This document shows positions 22,301-33,759 of a stretch of DNA of 64,000 nt, piece after piece (the first letter of the stretch is position 1; the number at the start of each line of letters is the position of its first letter). Origin of the DNA: Stomorhina lunata (lineage: Eukaryota > Arthropoda > Insecta > Diptera > Rhiniidae). The DNA is taken from positions 51,724,174 to 51,788,173 of the forward strand of contig OW121740.1 in the NCBI GenBank assembly GCA_933228675.1. Reading direction: 5' to 3'. The position numbers were made by a program, and so were the translations under genes. The notes beneath the pieces are model-generated. The model saw only the letters and a list, made by a program, of their open reading frames with translations, was not told where the DNA came from and searched no databases.

Positions 22301-23620
22301 AATTGAGAATTTTTCAATTGAAATTGAGAAAAGCACAATTGAAAATGAGGTTGAATTTTTTAATTAAATTTGAGAAGTTTTTAATTGAAAATGAGAAATT
22401 TTCAATTGAAAATGAAAAATTTTCATTAAATTGAGAAATTTTCAATTGAAATTGAGAAATTTTTAATTTAAATTGAGAATTTTTCAATTGAAATTGAGAA
22501 CACCCTAAATGGAATTTCAACTTCATTTTTAATTCTGAAATTCTCAATTTCAATTGAAAATTTCTCATTTTCAATTAAAAATTTCTCATTTTCAATTGAA
22601 AATTTCTCAATTCCAATTGAAAATTTATCAATTCCAATTGAAAATTGAAAAATTCTTAATTTAAATTTAAAAATTGTCAATTTCAATTAAAAATTTCTCA
22701 TTTCCAATTGGGATTTTCTCAATTTCAATTTACAAATTCTCATTTTCAATTGAAAAATTCTTAATTTCAATTGAAAACTTCTCAATTTCAATTGAAAATT
22801 TCTCATTTTCAAATGAAAATTCTCAATTTCAATTGAATATTTCTCAATTTCAATTGAAAAGTCTCAATTTCAATTGAAAATTTCTGAATTTCAATTGAAA
22901 ATTCTCAACTCCAATTGAATATTTCTCAATTTTAATTGAAAATTCTCAATTTCAATTGAAAATTTCTCAATTCAATTTGAAAATTTCTCAATTACAATTG
23001 AAAATGGTGTAGTACTATTCTTACTGTGTTGATTAGATCAACACAAGATCGATTCTCTCGGAACCAAAACTGATTTTCGCTTAGTGTAGCGGAAACTGCG
23101 TCAGATGTTCCTTTCAAAATTATTCGACTTAGTATTTTGCTCGGTATTGGAAGAAGTGTTATACCCCTGTAGTTATTGCAGTCTTTGGAGTCAACCTTTT
23201 TTTGGTATTTATACCTTCATTCCAAGAGGTTTATAGAGCTTCTTCTTCTTTACATATTTTGTACACAAATGGGTGCCACAGTCTCGCCGATCCTTCAACA
23301 TCAGATAAAAGCATCTCCGCTTAGATGATGACATTGCCCGGGGCCTTGTTGATCTTAAGGCTTTTAATGGCGTTCTCCATTTCTCATGATGGTTTTATTA
23401 TGTTTCAGTGCTTCTTCGTCTGTTATCCTAGACTCCCAATGGAGCATAGGGCCACAAAGTCAGTGCTTCTTATCCAATAGGATTGTTCAATGTTGACTTG
23501 AAATATTCTATCCAGCGTATTAATTATTTCCCTTCTCGCAGAGCTTTTTATTATGTTGGATAGATCACGGTTTGTTGTACTGAGCACTTAAACATCTACG
23601 TTTTCATTAAAAATAGTATA

Positions 23621-25489
23621 TTTTAAGATTTACGTTGTTCAGACAGGTGCCATGTTGCTTAGGTGAGCCAAATTTGCGGTATACCTTAGAATTCTGGTCA
23701 TATAAAACTCCTCGGCCTACCTTGAGCACACAATGTTACAAAACAATTAAAGGTTCTTTGAAAAATTAGTTGGACATGTCGTGTACCCAAGTTATTTTTA
23801 TTGGGATTTTAAACAATTTTCTTAAATTGTTTAGAGGGAAATTTGACAAATAAAAAACAAATAGGTATACCACATTACCCGCACCTCCACTATTCCGTTA
23901 TCGCATACTAATAACAAATTTAATTTTTACATTTACAAACCCTAAAACCGTCACAAACGCAACAACCTAACAAACATACCCAGTACTTCTTTGTGGGAAA
24001 GAGTAGAAAAATTGTTTGGAGTTGTTGGCTCCAAATTTCAAAAAAGAAGAGTATTAGGAAATATATTTCGTATTTTTCCATAATTTGCCAGTTTTTCTTT
24101 GCTCTAGCAATGTCCATTGCCCATTTGCGTTTATATTGATGCGTTGGGTGGGCAAGTGGAACGCCAGCCGCAACAGTCAGTCATTAAGAAAGAAAGTAAA
24201 AAAATTGGAAAAAATTTAGTATGCGTTTGGAAAAAAAAGCCTGTAAAGAGAAACAGACATGAAGAGCAAAACTCTAGTAGTGGCAAAGGTATAGGTATAG
24301 GTTGGTCGGTTGGTGTTAGTTGTATTTGCAGGGACTAGCATTTGGAGTTAGTGTAGAAAGTATGCAGCAGAATTGTACAATTGATTGTGGAATTCAGGCG
24401 ATCTTTGTATGTAGTTGTAGTGTTACTTTGACTAGAAGTAGAGGATGTTAACAGAAGTAGCAGCAGTTAACATCATCTTGTTGCTGTTGTTGTTGTCATT
24501 GATAATGATGATTATGATGTTACTGTTTACTAACAAGATAATGATGATTATTCTTTTTCAAAAGAATGATAATGATGTTTTACTTTTCATAGGTTTGCTT
24601 AAGTGTTTGGCTCTTGTCTTTCTAGAATTCGTTTCTTTTTTTTTTTCAAATCCTTAAAATTTTGTTTAACATTTTTTCCTTCATATCCTTTTTGCCTTCG
24701 TTACCAAATTTTTCAGTTGCTGTTACTGTTCCCTTTTGCTTTGAATTGTCTGAGTCTTCTAGTTCATCCTATGAAACGTTTCATCTTTTTTACATTTTTC
24801 TTACATCCAAAATTTTTTAGCTTTTCCTACACAAACTGCATTTTTACCAAATGTTTTCTTTGTGTGTGTGTGAGTTTGATTTTTTTTCTTCTTTTTTTAT
24901 AGAAAAATTTCGTTTTTCTTGATTTTTTTTTGTTAGGATTTGTATTTTATTTTGTTGCTGTTGTTCGTTGCTTCCTCGTTCGCTTACTTTGTCAATTTTG
25001 TTAACCTTTTTCTAAACTTTTTTTCCCCGTTTTCTGTTTTCAAAATAAAAATTTTTATCGCATTTTTTTCCTCTGTCTGGTTATATTGATTTTTTAAGCT
25101 GGTATATTTTTTGTGTCCATTCGTTGTTGATGATTTTTTTCAGTTTTTTTCAAAAAATTTCAAATGTAAAAAATATATTAAATTGTAACCATCAAATGCT
25201 AGATTTGCAATAGTATTTGTTTTTAACTGCTTCCTTTTTTCCGTTGTTTTTTTTTTCAGTTTCTATATTTATTTTTCGTTTTTAGCTGCGGCTTGAGGTT
25301 GAGCTCTATGAGTGTGTCCGTCTTTTTGTTTTTTTTTTTTTATTTTATTTTTTTATTGTTGGTCATTAAAATGTTAGAAATTTTCGTTAACAAATTTATT
25401 TAATTGTATAATTTTGTATGCATTTGGAAAAAAGTTTGTACTGGTTTCTGGTCTGCGGTAGGTTGATGGAGTAGATGCTTAAAGTTTTA
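23621..25489. other. Non-coding stretch, T-rich; no gene recognised
   Basis: From 24580 to 25400 it is strongly T-rich on the plus strand. Around 24440-24560 there is a GTTGCTGTTGTTG and GATGATGATTATGATG low-complexity run. The open frames at 24117-24338 and 24445-24902 are low-complexity translations without recognisable domains. Confidence 0.45.
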
Positions 25490-26243
25490 GACGAAATATA
25501 AAAAATGCCAGTCATACGAAAAAGTCATAGACAGGAAACATTTGACATCCTTAAAGTATGCTTTAATTTTACTTAGTTTAAGAAATAAAAGACTTAAAGT
25601 CTTACTTACCACACAAAATCTAAATTATTTTAGATATGTTTGTGTTGCCTACTTTGAGGATGACTTGAAATTTCTTCCATATGAAATTAACTTTACTTTA
25701 TACTTATTTGCGAAAAGATGTCCAATATAAAAAGAGTTTCGTATAAACTTTATTATTTTGCAAACAGAAAAACAATATTTTAATATCTAATTTTATTAAA
25801 CTTTTTGTAATATAAATAATTTTAAACATCCTTAAGATATGCTACAAAATATTTGATAAAAAGTCAGTATTTCCAAGGGTTCAGAAATATTTCAACTTGA
25901 ATTCCAGATTATTTAAATCGACTGCTAAAATATGTATTTAAGATTTTGTGTAGCATACTTTTAGGATGATTTGAAATTTATTCCATATGAAATTAACTGC
26001 ATTTTATACTTATTTGTGAAAAGATGCCCAATATAAAAAGAGTATCATATAAACTTTATTATTTTGCAAACAGAAAAACAATATTTTTATATCTAATTTT
26101 ATTAAACTTTTTGTAACAGAAATAATTTTGAACATCCTTAAAGTATGCTACAAAATATTTGGTAAAAAGGTCAGTGTTTCCAGTAGTTCAGAAATATTTC
26201 AACTTGAATTCCAGATGATTTAAATCGACTGCTAAAATATGTG
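25490..26243. repeat. Direct duplication of a ~308-bp unit with GTAGCATAC-type inverted ends
   Basis: The block from about 25635 to 25940 is repeated at 25943-26243 with about 95 percent identity. Shared strings include GATGACTTGAAATTT / GATGATTTGAAATTT, CCATATGAAATTAACT, TTTATTATTTTGCAAACAG and TTTAAATCGACTGCTAAAAT. The words GTAGCATACTTTTAGGATG and CATCCTTAAAGTATGCTAC are inverted relatives, as in a MITE. Further fragments lie at 7355-7580, 27364 and 40020-40110. Confidence 0.7.
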
Positions 26244-26370
26244 GAGGGCTCAACTTACAGCAATATACTTGAAAGGGTCCAGCATATGGGAAGTCTGTGC
26301 AACACCAGTGCTCTTCCTGCTACCCTATCGGATGCACTAAATGAATTTCTCTGCTGCAGTTAAATTAAGA
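26244..26370 (+). pseudogene. Fragment of a non-LTR reverse transcriptase C-terminus
   Basis: The plus strand encodes LERVQHMGSLCNTSALPATL followed by SDALNEFL. This matches the conserved post-RT motif (L..VQ..A.L.ITGA....P..AL..LL) of Jockey- and I-type elements. It is only about 40 codons long, with no continuation on either side. Confidence 0.55.
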
Positions 26371-27689
26371 GAACTCTCACAATCACAATGAAAATTTGCG
26401 ATGGTATAAAACTTATTAAGGAAAAAAATACAAAAATTAAAAAATAATAATTTTAGTAACACAAATCCCAGATCTCCTAAAAGGATTTGAAAAATTTCCA
26501 AAAATGGAAATTTTTAGTATTTTTGCTCTAGTTGCTTGACCACTTTCAGAGTGACAAAGTTCTATTGCAATGTAATTTATGACAAATTGGTCCATAAAAA
26601 TTTGGTAAATATTTTTTTACTGCTCACGTGCTTTCGGAGAAATTATGGATCAAAATTGATATTTTCGTAAACAAGAGGTCTAATTCGAGAGACTCTGGTA
26701 ATAACACCGAATAAATAAGTAGATATTTTTCAATTCAATTATAAACTTTGTAAAGTTTTCTTTTAGAAAATTATAAATATGTTATATGATCCCTCAGAAA
26801 TTTTTGTAATAATTAAAAAAACTTAGAATACTTTTTACCTAAAAAAACTAGAAGAAATGGTTTATTTTGTAAATATTAGCTTTAAGCACTTTTAACTTTT
26901 GACATAATAAAGCTTTTAATACAATTCTTGCTTATATTTAGAAAATTTGTTCTTTTTTAGGGAACTTTAAATCAAGAAAATCGGTTTATATATAGATCAG
27001 ATATTAGTAAAAATCCGGTGCAGTGTGAAACAAAAATTGAAAATTATATTTTTTCAAGTCGAATATCTTTAAAACCGTAAGAGATAACATATGCATGTAT
27101 ATATGTTATCTGTAGATCTTGATGTATGTATTTGTTATATAATATGATTTTTCAAATCGGCTGGGAAATGACAATAATGTATCGTTTTAAGTGATTTATG
27201 AGTCTAAGGTGACCTACATTAGGGGCCGATTGTGCCGCTACTGTAAAATTTAGGCTTTCCAAGTTCAAATCTTAAGCTTCCTAACAGCTTAGAAGTAACA
27301 GACTTATTTTCATTATATTTTTGAACCATCCCACTGTAAGTTGTTCAATATAACCTTTACAGATTAACCATCTAAAAGTATGCTACAAAATATTCTTTGA
27401 AATTTCGTTAATTTTGACAACTTACAGTGGGTTAAAAAAATTTAGAAAAATAATTCAAGAACTTTAAAACGGTAAACTTGATTGAATTTTACGTGGCTAT
27501 TGAGAAGGAGTATTCAAGATTAAGTTTAAAATTTGGAGTCTGTGGGTTTATCGGGAGAGGAGCTATATGCCCTCAAACTAGGGCATCTCGGGTTTTTTTG
27601 AAAATTAAAAAACGATTCAGAAGTCACATTTTCATATTTTTATAAATAAAATTTGGTATTAAATTTGGTACTAAATGCTCGATGCTCCC
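26371..27689. other. AT-rich non-coding DNA
   Basis: No coding region, element end or tandem array recognised, apart from a GTATGCTACAAAATATT fragment at 27364-27395 related to the repeat at 25490-26243. Confidence 0.45.
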
Positions 27690-28620
27690 ATCATAACCAC
27701 GAGAAAGAAGAAAGTATCTTCTTTAGATTGATCAAAAGTAATTCACCGAAATTTACCGATCGTAGAACAAAGTTAAAAATTTTCTGAAAAAGTTGTTATG
27801 CATAATTTAAGCAAAAAGTGTTGCAGTCGTTTAGGCTTAACTTTTTAATCAAATTGTATTTAAGTGTTAGTCCAAGGCAGGTGCCCCTAGGAGTCGACTT
27901 GCCGAATTTTATCAAAATCTGTGAAGAATTTTGACTTATATATTGAGAAGAAAAAAGAAGTTAAAAATTTGGGTCGAGGGCACGTACCACAAAGTGTCAA
28001 GGGCTCTCAACCAAAATCGGTATAACTTTTTCTTGGATCAATTAATAGATGTTTTAAAATTCTATTGAGAAATGCGGCTTTTACATTGACAAAAAGAATT
28101 GTAAAAAATGTAGGTCCAGGGCAGGGAGTCAACTGATTTCAACTAAAACTAATAGGCCTCTCCTTTAGATCATCTTATAGACGTGAGCCGAATTTCATCA
28201 AATGCTGTTGACAATTACGGATTGTATACAAAGCAGAAAAATATGTGAAAAATGACGGTCCAAGATAGATACCCCAAGATGCTTACGAATTTCAACCAAA
28301 ATTAGTAGACCCCTTTTTTGACTTAATTAATAGACGTGTGTCGAATTTCATCAAATTCTGTTGAGAATTTCGATTTGTACATTAGAAAGAAAACTAGGTA
28401 AAAAATGGGGGTCTAAGACCCCAAGGAGTCTACGAATTTCAACTAAAATTAGTGGACCAGTTTTTTGACTTAAATAATAATAGATGTGTATTGAATTTCA
28501 TTAAATTTTGTTTAGAATTGCGACTTGTACATTAAGACGAAAAATATGTGAAAAACTGGGGGCCCAAGGCAGGTAACCCAAGGAGTCGAGGGCTTTCGAA
28601 AAATTTTTGAATTTTTCTTT
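27690..28620 (+). repeat. Dispersed repeat with ~145-bp tandem units
   Basis: The first part (27690-27870) matches 31500-31690 (TCTTCTTTAGATTGA, CGATCGTAGAACAAAGTT, GTGTTGCAGTCGTTTAGGC). About five units follow, with ACCCCAAGGAGTC, AATTTCAACYAAAATTAGT, GAATTTCATCAAATTCTGTTG and GCGGCTTNTACATTGA wording. It is the same composite as 31060-32360, and in reverse 6410-7100 plus 19555-20185. No conserved frame. Confidence 0.7.
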
Positions 28621-31059
28621 TCTATATAAAACTCAACAAGTATGTGCAAATTTATTGTTATGTTGACAAGACAAAGTCCAAAAAACATCTTCAACTAAGT
28701 ACTGGTGGATAAAAATGGGCCATTTTTTAAATCTCAATAGGGCGTGACCCCGCCCATATGACAAATATGGATGATAAGATCAAAATAACTAAACCGAATT
28801 AATTAAAGTTTTAAATGTGGATAGTTTCTTACTATAGGATAGTTTTTAGATTTTTGATTTTTTTAAAAATGGACCAAGGAGGACCTGGGAATCGAAAAAT
28901 GGGAATGGAATTCCCCTTTTTTTAAAACTGCATCACTTGAGAACGGCTGGAGCGAAGAAGGCAGGTTTTTAAAGGTTTGTCTGTTTGACCATGCCCACTT
29001 TTACGCCCTTTTTATCTAAAATCGGAAAACGACTGCATGGATATTGGTAGTATATAATAGTTTGACTGGCGATTGTTAGACAACTGTTTGACGAATTTTT
29101 ATGATTCTTTGATGTTTGTTTGATAATTGTGATTGTTTGATAATTGATTGACAGATGACTGTTTAACGATTTTTAATGATTGCTAGATAATTGTTTCATG
29201 ATTAACTGACGATTTTTTGACGGTACTTTGATGTTTTTTTTATGATTGTTTGATGATTGTTTGATGGTTGTTTGATGATTGACTGAAGACTGTTTATTGA
29301 TTTTTAATTATTATTCGATAATTATTTCACGATTGACTGGTAACTGTTTTCATTATTTTACGAATGTTCGACGGTTATTAAATTATTATTTTACGATTGT
29401 TTGACGGTTTAAGGAGGATTTTTATATTCCGACAAACAATATATCAATATTTATCATCGAAAATGACTTTAATATATTGTATTTGAAAATATTTTTTAAG
29501 AAGATTAATATGGCATAAGCTTGAGCTATTTTAGTAGCTCCGACTAAAATCCAATTTAAAATTATATTGAAAATACTATTACAGCAAATGGACTAAGGCA
29601 GTACAAAAAGGTAAGTTAAAGTTCATTTTTTAGCCCTAATTTTTACTTAGACTTAAACTAAAGGATAGTCTAAACATATAATATCGAGACTATAGTCGAT
29701 ATAATAGTCTGTCCATATTATAGGGTGTTGACTGTCGAGACTATATTATGCCAAGGCTGTAGTCTATTACGGCTTTAGTTCTGACGAGGTTGTAGTCTCT
29801 TGAGACTAAATGTCTGTCGAGTTCAATTTTTTAGACTAAATATAAAAAATTCAATTTCGATAGAAGATTTCTTATTGTTATATGTAATATCGGCTTTATC
29901 TAGAACGCATTTCCTTAGTAGAAATCACTTAATTTTAAAGAAATAATTCCATAATTTTAATTAATTTTAATTCTCTATATGTGTTCATATTAAAGTCTTT
30001 TTCCCCCTAAAAGTTCTACATTATAATCAATATTCAAACCTTAAAATTTCTCAAAAAAAAATCTTAATTTTCTTTAAAATTAATTGGAAAAATTCTACAA
30101 TTTCATCCCTATTCTTTTCCAACACTTCCTTTTTTGTTAACCCAATCAATTTTTCTTTTGCTAATTCTATTTATAAAAGACCCCTTTCCTTTCGCAAACC
30201 TTCAAATCTCCCCACCCCCTTTCATTTCGTCATTAGCATTACAACAATAAAAATTCTAACAGCAACAACAACAACAAAAACCTGTAACAATGAAAATTAA
30301 ACAAGAAATCTACAAGAAACAAAACATTATTATTAAAACAACAACAACAACAAAATAAGAAGGAAAATGAGGAAAAAAAGAAGGAAAACAAGTAAAAAAT
30401 TGAATGAAATTAATTAACTGTACTTTGGAGAAAAAGCTAAGAAAAAATAAACTGAAAAGACAAAATCTACTATGTAAAGGAACAAATTAGTTTGGGCCTA
30501 ACACCCACTGTGACAGGACCAGTCAAACACACACAGTCTTACACATATAAACACTCACACACAATCACATACAGCCATTATAAATTCACTGTAAATAGAG
30601 GAATTAAGACAACTAAGATAAAGATGCTGGCAGTAAAAGTAAGAGAAAATGACTTAAAAAGAAAATATATAAATCCATAAAATATTTTTCAACAAGATTT
30701 TTTAAAAAATCAACAAACTCACACACATACACACACACACATAATCGTATGTACATAAATATTTTCAAGAGGAATATGAAATCAACACATGCACAATGAA
30801 ATGTCCGAGGCATAGAAAGGAAATGTCCTTGGTAACCATTAATCCTTGTAAGTATGTAAGTTAGTTTGCATAAATGCCCTGCAGTTTTAGGAAATTGTAA
30901 AAGTTATATTTTTAAAATATTGTTTATAATTTTACCCCACTGTGCACGTTATTTTAACCCTTTAATACCATTTGTTGCTTATAAGCAACATTTTTGATGT
31001 TTTGTCATAGTTTCTTTAGTTTTTGTTGTTTTTGCAAAACATTTTTTTTCCCCAACCGA
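28621..31059. other. Non-coding stretch with low-complexity repeats
   Basis: It holds GCCCATATGACAAATATGG and CATGCCCACTTTTACGCCC near 28750-29000, reminiscent of common fly dispersed repeats. From 29048 to 29410 it is a degenerate run of GATTGTTTGATGATTG-type words (about 11 bp). Near 29680-29840 several ACTATAGTC, GAGACTATA and TAGTCTCTTGAGACTA palindromic words recur. (CAA)n lies near 30240-30355 and CACACA runs near 30525-30570 and 30715-30745. No gene recognised. Confidence 0.5.
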
Positions 31060-32360
31060 AATTAACATTTGTGAGCATTTAATGTGAACCGTCGCACCGT
31101 TTGCAGCAAAAAGGCGTTTTTGAAAAAATCTAATGATGCAGTTCTATAGAGAAGAGTCTAGATATTAAGGGTCAATAATTGTTTTCAAGAAAAAGTTATA
31201 TTATGTGTTACAAAATAGGTATTGAAATGTGCTTAATGTTCTAAAACGAAAAGTGATAAAATTTTTCATCAAACTCAGCAGCTTAAGCATCGAATATAGT
31301 TTTACAGCTTTTAACTTGAAGTCAATTTATTTAAAATACAGAACCTTGGTTTAGGTCTGCAAAAGAAAATAACTTAATCTCGTATAGAGCTAAATAGATA
31401 TTAGGAATTCAAAAAAGCTCTACAAAATTCAGTGTTTTCGTTTTTCTTTGAGCAAAAACTAAGTTGGCTCGGTTTTACTCGGTACTTCTATTATATTCAT
31501 GTGAAAGGTGAAAATCTCTTCTTTAGATTGAGCTAAAACAATTCATCGAAATTTACCTATCGTAGAACAAAGTTCGAAATTTAATGAAAAAAGTCAGGTA
31601 AATAGTTATGCATAATTTAAGCCAAAAGTGTTGCAGTCGTTTAGGCGTAACTTTTTAATCAAATTGAATTTAAGTGAAAGTCCCGTAGGAGTCGACCGAA
31701 TCCAACCAAAATTAATAGAGTTCTTTTTTGGGTCAACAGATGTGTGCCAAATTTCATCAAATTATGTTGAGAATTGCGGCTTATACTAAGAAGAAAAATA
31801 AGTGAAAAATGGTGGTCCAAAGTAGGTACCCCAAGGAGTGGACGGATTTCAACAAAAATTAGTCGAGCTCTTTGTTGGATAAATTAGTAGACGTGCGCCA
31901 AATGTTTTTAAGTTCTGTTGGGAATTCCGGGTTATATACATTGAGAGCCATAATAAGTGAAAAATGGGGGTCCAAGGCAGGTTCCTTCAAGAGTCAAGGG
32001 ATCACAAGCAAAATTAGTGTAACTCTTACTTGGATCAATTAATAGACGTTTGCCGAATTTTTTCAAACTCTGGTGAGAATTGCGGCTTATACATTGTAAA
32101 CGAAAAAAAAAAATGGTGAAAAATGGGGTCCAAGGCAGGAACCAAGTAGTTAAGTGATTTTTACCAAAACTGATAGACCTCTTTTTAGGTCAACTAATAG
32201 ACGATAGACGTATCCAAACCAAAATTAGTGGTTTCTTTTTTAATTAATTAATAGTCTTGTGTTGAATTTCACAAAATTCTGTTTAAAATTTCGAGTTGTA
32301 CATTGAGAAGAAAATAGGTGAAATAATGGGGGCAAAAAGCAGGTACTCCAAGGGCTCGAT
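31060..32360 (+). repeat. Dispersed repeat with ~145-bp tandem units, longest copy
   Basis: The head 31060-31700 matches 6410-7100 inverted. The tail 31700-32360 has about four units of AGGTACCCCAAGGAGT / GACGGATTTCAACAAAAATTAGT / TGTGTGCCAAATTTCATC type. Together with 27690-28620 it defines one repeat of about 1.3 kb with a tandem tail. Superfamily unknown; no frame conserved. Confidence 0.7.
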
Positions 32361-32465
32361 GGACTTCGATTTTTTTTCTATCTATATAAAACTGATCAAT
32401 TGTGCAAAATTGTATCTTTGGAGGGTTACTCATTCTATTTTTTGCACTTCTATATATGAAAAACT

Positions 32466-32745
32466 AAATATAGCAGGTTAGTCATCCGCCTAGCATTCCA
32501 GAAGTCCCAAGTTCGATTCCCGGCCAGATCCACTTGAAAAAATAAATTTTCATAAAAAAGCGATTCACCTCATAACTCAGCTAGCCACTGGTTATTGAGT
32601 GTTAGGCTATGTAAAACTTCTTATCTTCTTAGGAGGTAAAACGTAGGTCCCTTTTAATAAGTCTAAAAATAGAATCGGATGCAGCACATTACCTGAGAGA
32701 AGTACACCTTGTTCCAATTGGAATGTCGTGGAAATAATACCTGCT
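32466..32745 (+). mobile_element. tRNA-derived SINE, copy 2
   Basis: It begins in the tRNA-like head (TATAGCAGGTTAGTCATCC, CGCCTAGCATTCCAGAAG, AAGTTCGATTCCCGGCC) and continues through ACTGGTTATTGAGTGTTAGG, GAATCGGATGCAGCACAT and CCAATTGGAATGTCGTGG. This matches the minus-strand copy at 20705-20957. The first nucleotides of the tRNA head are missing, so it is slightly 5' truncated. Confidence 0.75.
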
Positions 32746-33640
32746 TCACAGACACAAGTATCAATGCATATGGCTCAACCATTCTTTTATATCAGACTCC
32801 AGTCCAGCTACCCAAGATTTAACAGTGATAGAGTCAATATTTTCTTGAAGGTAGTCTGAACCTTTATTTTAATAGAAGTAAAAAATCGAAACAAATTGGG
32901 TTACCTTCTTTCGAAAAGGGATAGTAGAGAGGTGATAGTTGATGAAAAAGAGGCATTAGGCTTTATATTATTTAACACTGCAATTGCAAGTCATGTTTAT
33001 TTTTAGAACAGTAAAGTTGCGCCACTTGTTATTTTGACGTATTGTTTAAGGTTTTTTTGTCCTACATTCTTTTATTTTACATCCACGGCGTGTAACTTAG
33101 CGTAGGTTTATCGCTGATGGAAAAATAATAGAAATTAATAATCACAAAGATCGATGAAAAAAGGCCGGGTCTCGAACCCAGGCTGAGAATGATATGATAC
33201 TAGTATGCTTAGTAGTCGACGCGCTAACCAACTTAGCCACAACACCCTCAACATTAGCTTAGAAGACATACGTCATCGGTATATTCAAAGTGCTGAAGTT
33301 GCTTAAATAATGTCCATTGGATACGGCGTCAAGCATTCAGAGCCGGGCGCAAGATTTTTTATTAACACATCTTACAATTCTCCAAAATTCTCCACAGACA
33401 GCTTCTATCGACATTGTCCTTCATAAACATTGCTCTTATACTATTCTTTCACTGTGGATAAGATCAGCACAGGAGCGATTCTTTCTGAACCCAAACAGAT
33501 TTTCGCATAGTGTAAAGGAAAATGCGCCGGATGTTCTGTTCAAAATTACTCGACTTAATATATTGCTCTGGTCTTGGTAGTGTAGGCTAAACTGCAGTCG
33601 ATTGTACAGATCAACAAATATCAAAACTCAAAAAAAAGTC
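32746..33640 (-). pseudogene. RTE-like reverse-transcriptase relic, second copy, interrupted
   Basis: At 33620-33440 the minus strand reads NILSRVILNRTSGAFSFTLC, then ENLFGFRKNRSCADLI, the RT block ILSRIIL...NQFGFR..RSC.DLI. Nucleotide matches to the relic at 21280-21440 include CAAGATTTAACAGTGATA-like and TTAGAAGACATACGT strings. A SINE-like insert at about 32880-33248 separates the two parts. Frames are broken. It is dead. Confidence 0.7.
32880..33248 (-). mobile_element. Second type of tRNA-derived SINE or tRNA-headed insert
   Basis: The minus strand starts GGTGTTGTGGCTAAGTTGG (A-box region, with GGTTAGCGCG) and later has CCTGGGTTCGAGACCCGGCC (B-box region). About 37 nt separate these, longer than in a normal tRNA, with an added ACTAGTATCATATCATTCTC segment. 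The body extends toward 32880. Its left boundary is judged only from where similarity to the RT relic stops. Confidence 0.55.
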
Positions 33641-33759
33641 ATTTGAACTTAAGGTACTTAGGGAAAAATGGTCGGCTATTTTTTTTTCTTTTTTTGCAAA
33701 AACTGGACCGTTCCTTGGACCTAAAAAATATTTATGCCAAGGCTTATGAAAGTATTTCT

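Larger units (their letters stand above)
21661..23008. mobile_element. Foldback element made of CAATTGAAATTGAGAA-type repeats
   Basis: The outer ends are CTACACCATTTTCAATTG and CAATTGAAAATGGTGTAG, a perfect 18-bp inverted repeat. The arms are degenerate repeats of about 20 bp (ATTGAGAATTTTCAATTGAA). Orientation flips near 22520-22545, and the right arm reads the reverse complement (TTCAATTGAAAATTTCTCAA). A non-repetitive core at 22044-22300 interrupts the left arm. It splits the RTE-like relic, so it is younger than that relic. No coding potential. Confidence 0.75.
20970..23620 (-). pseudogene. RTE-like non-LTR reverse-transcriptase relic, split by a foldback element
   Basis: The minus strand at 21287-21110 encodes GADEDSESRINKAKSAFGTF, then AIWKYRQIST and, after a frame disruption, SILCYSCETW. 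This matches the C-terminal part of RTE-type reverse transcriptases. At 23110-23010 the minus strand encodes SENQFWFRENRSCVDLINTV, the RT block resembling NQFGFR..RSC. The two halves are separated by 21661-23008. Stops and frameshifts are frequent and there is no intact frame, so this is dead. A second relic of the same family is at 32746-33640. Confidence 0.75.

Noticed and set aside
21875..22877. Coiled-coil-like or Ile/Ser-rich proteins from several short frames
   Set aside because: These are translations of the CAATTGAAATTGAGAA repeat arms of the foldback element.
24117..24902. Possible small membrane proteins rich in Leu/Ile/Phe
   Set aside because: T-rich low-complexity DNA gives hydrophobic translations in any frame; no splice context, conserved motif or composition shift was seen.
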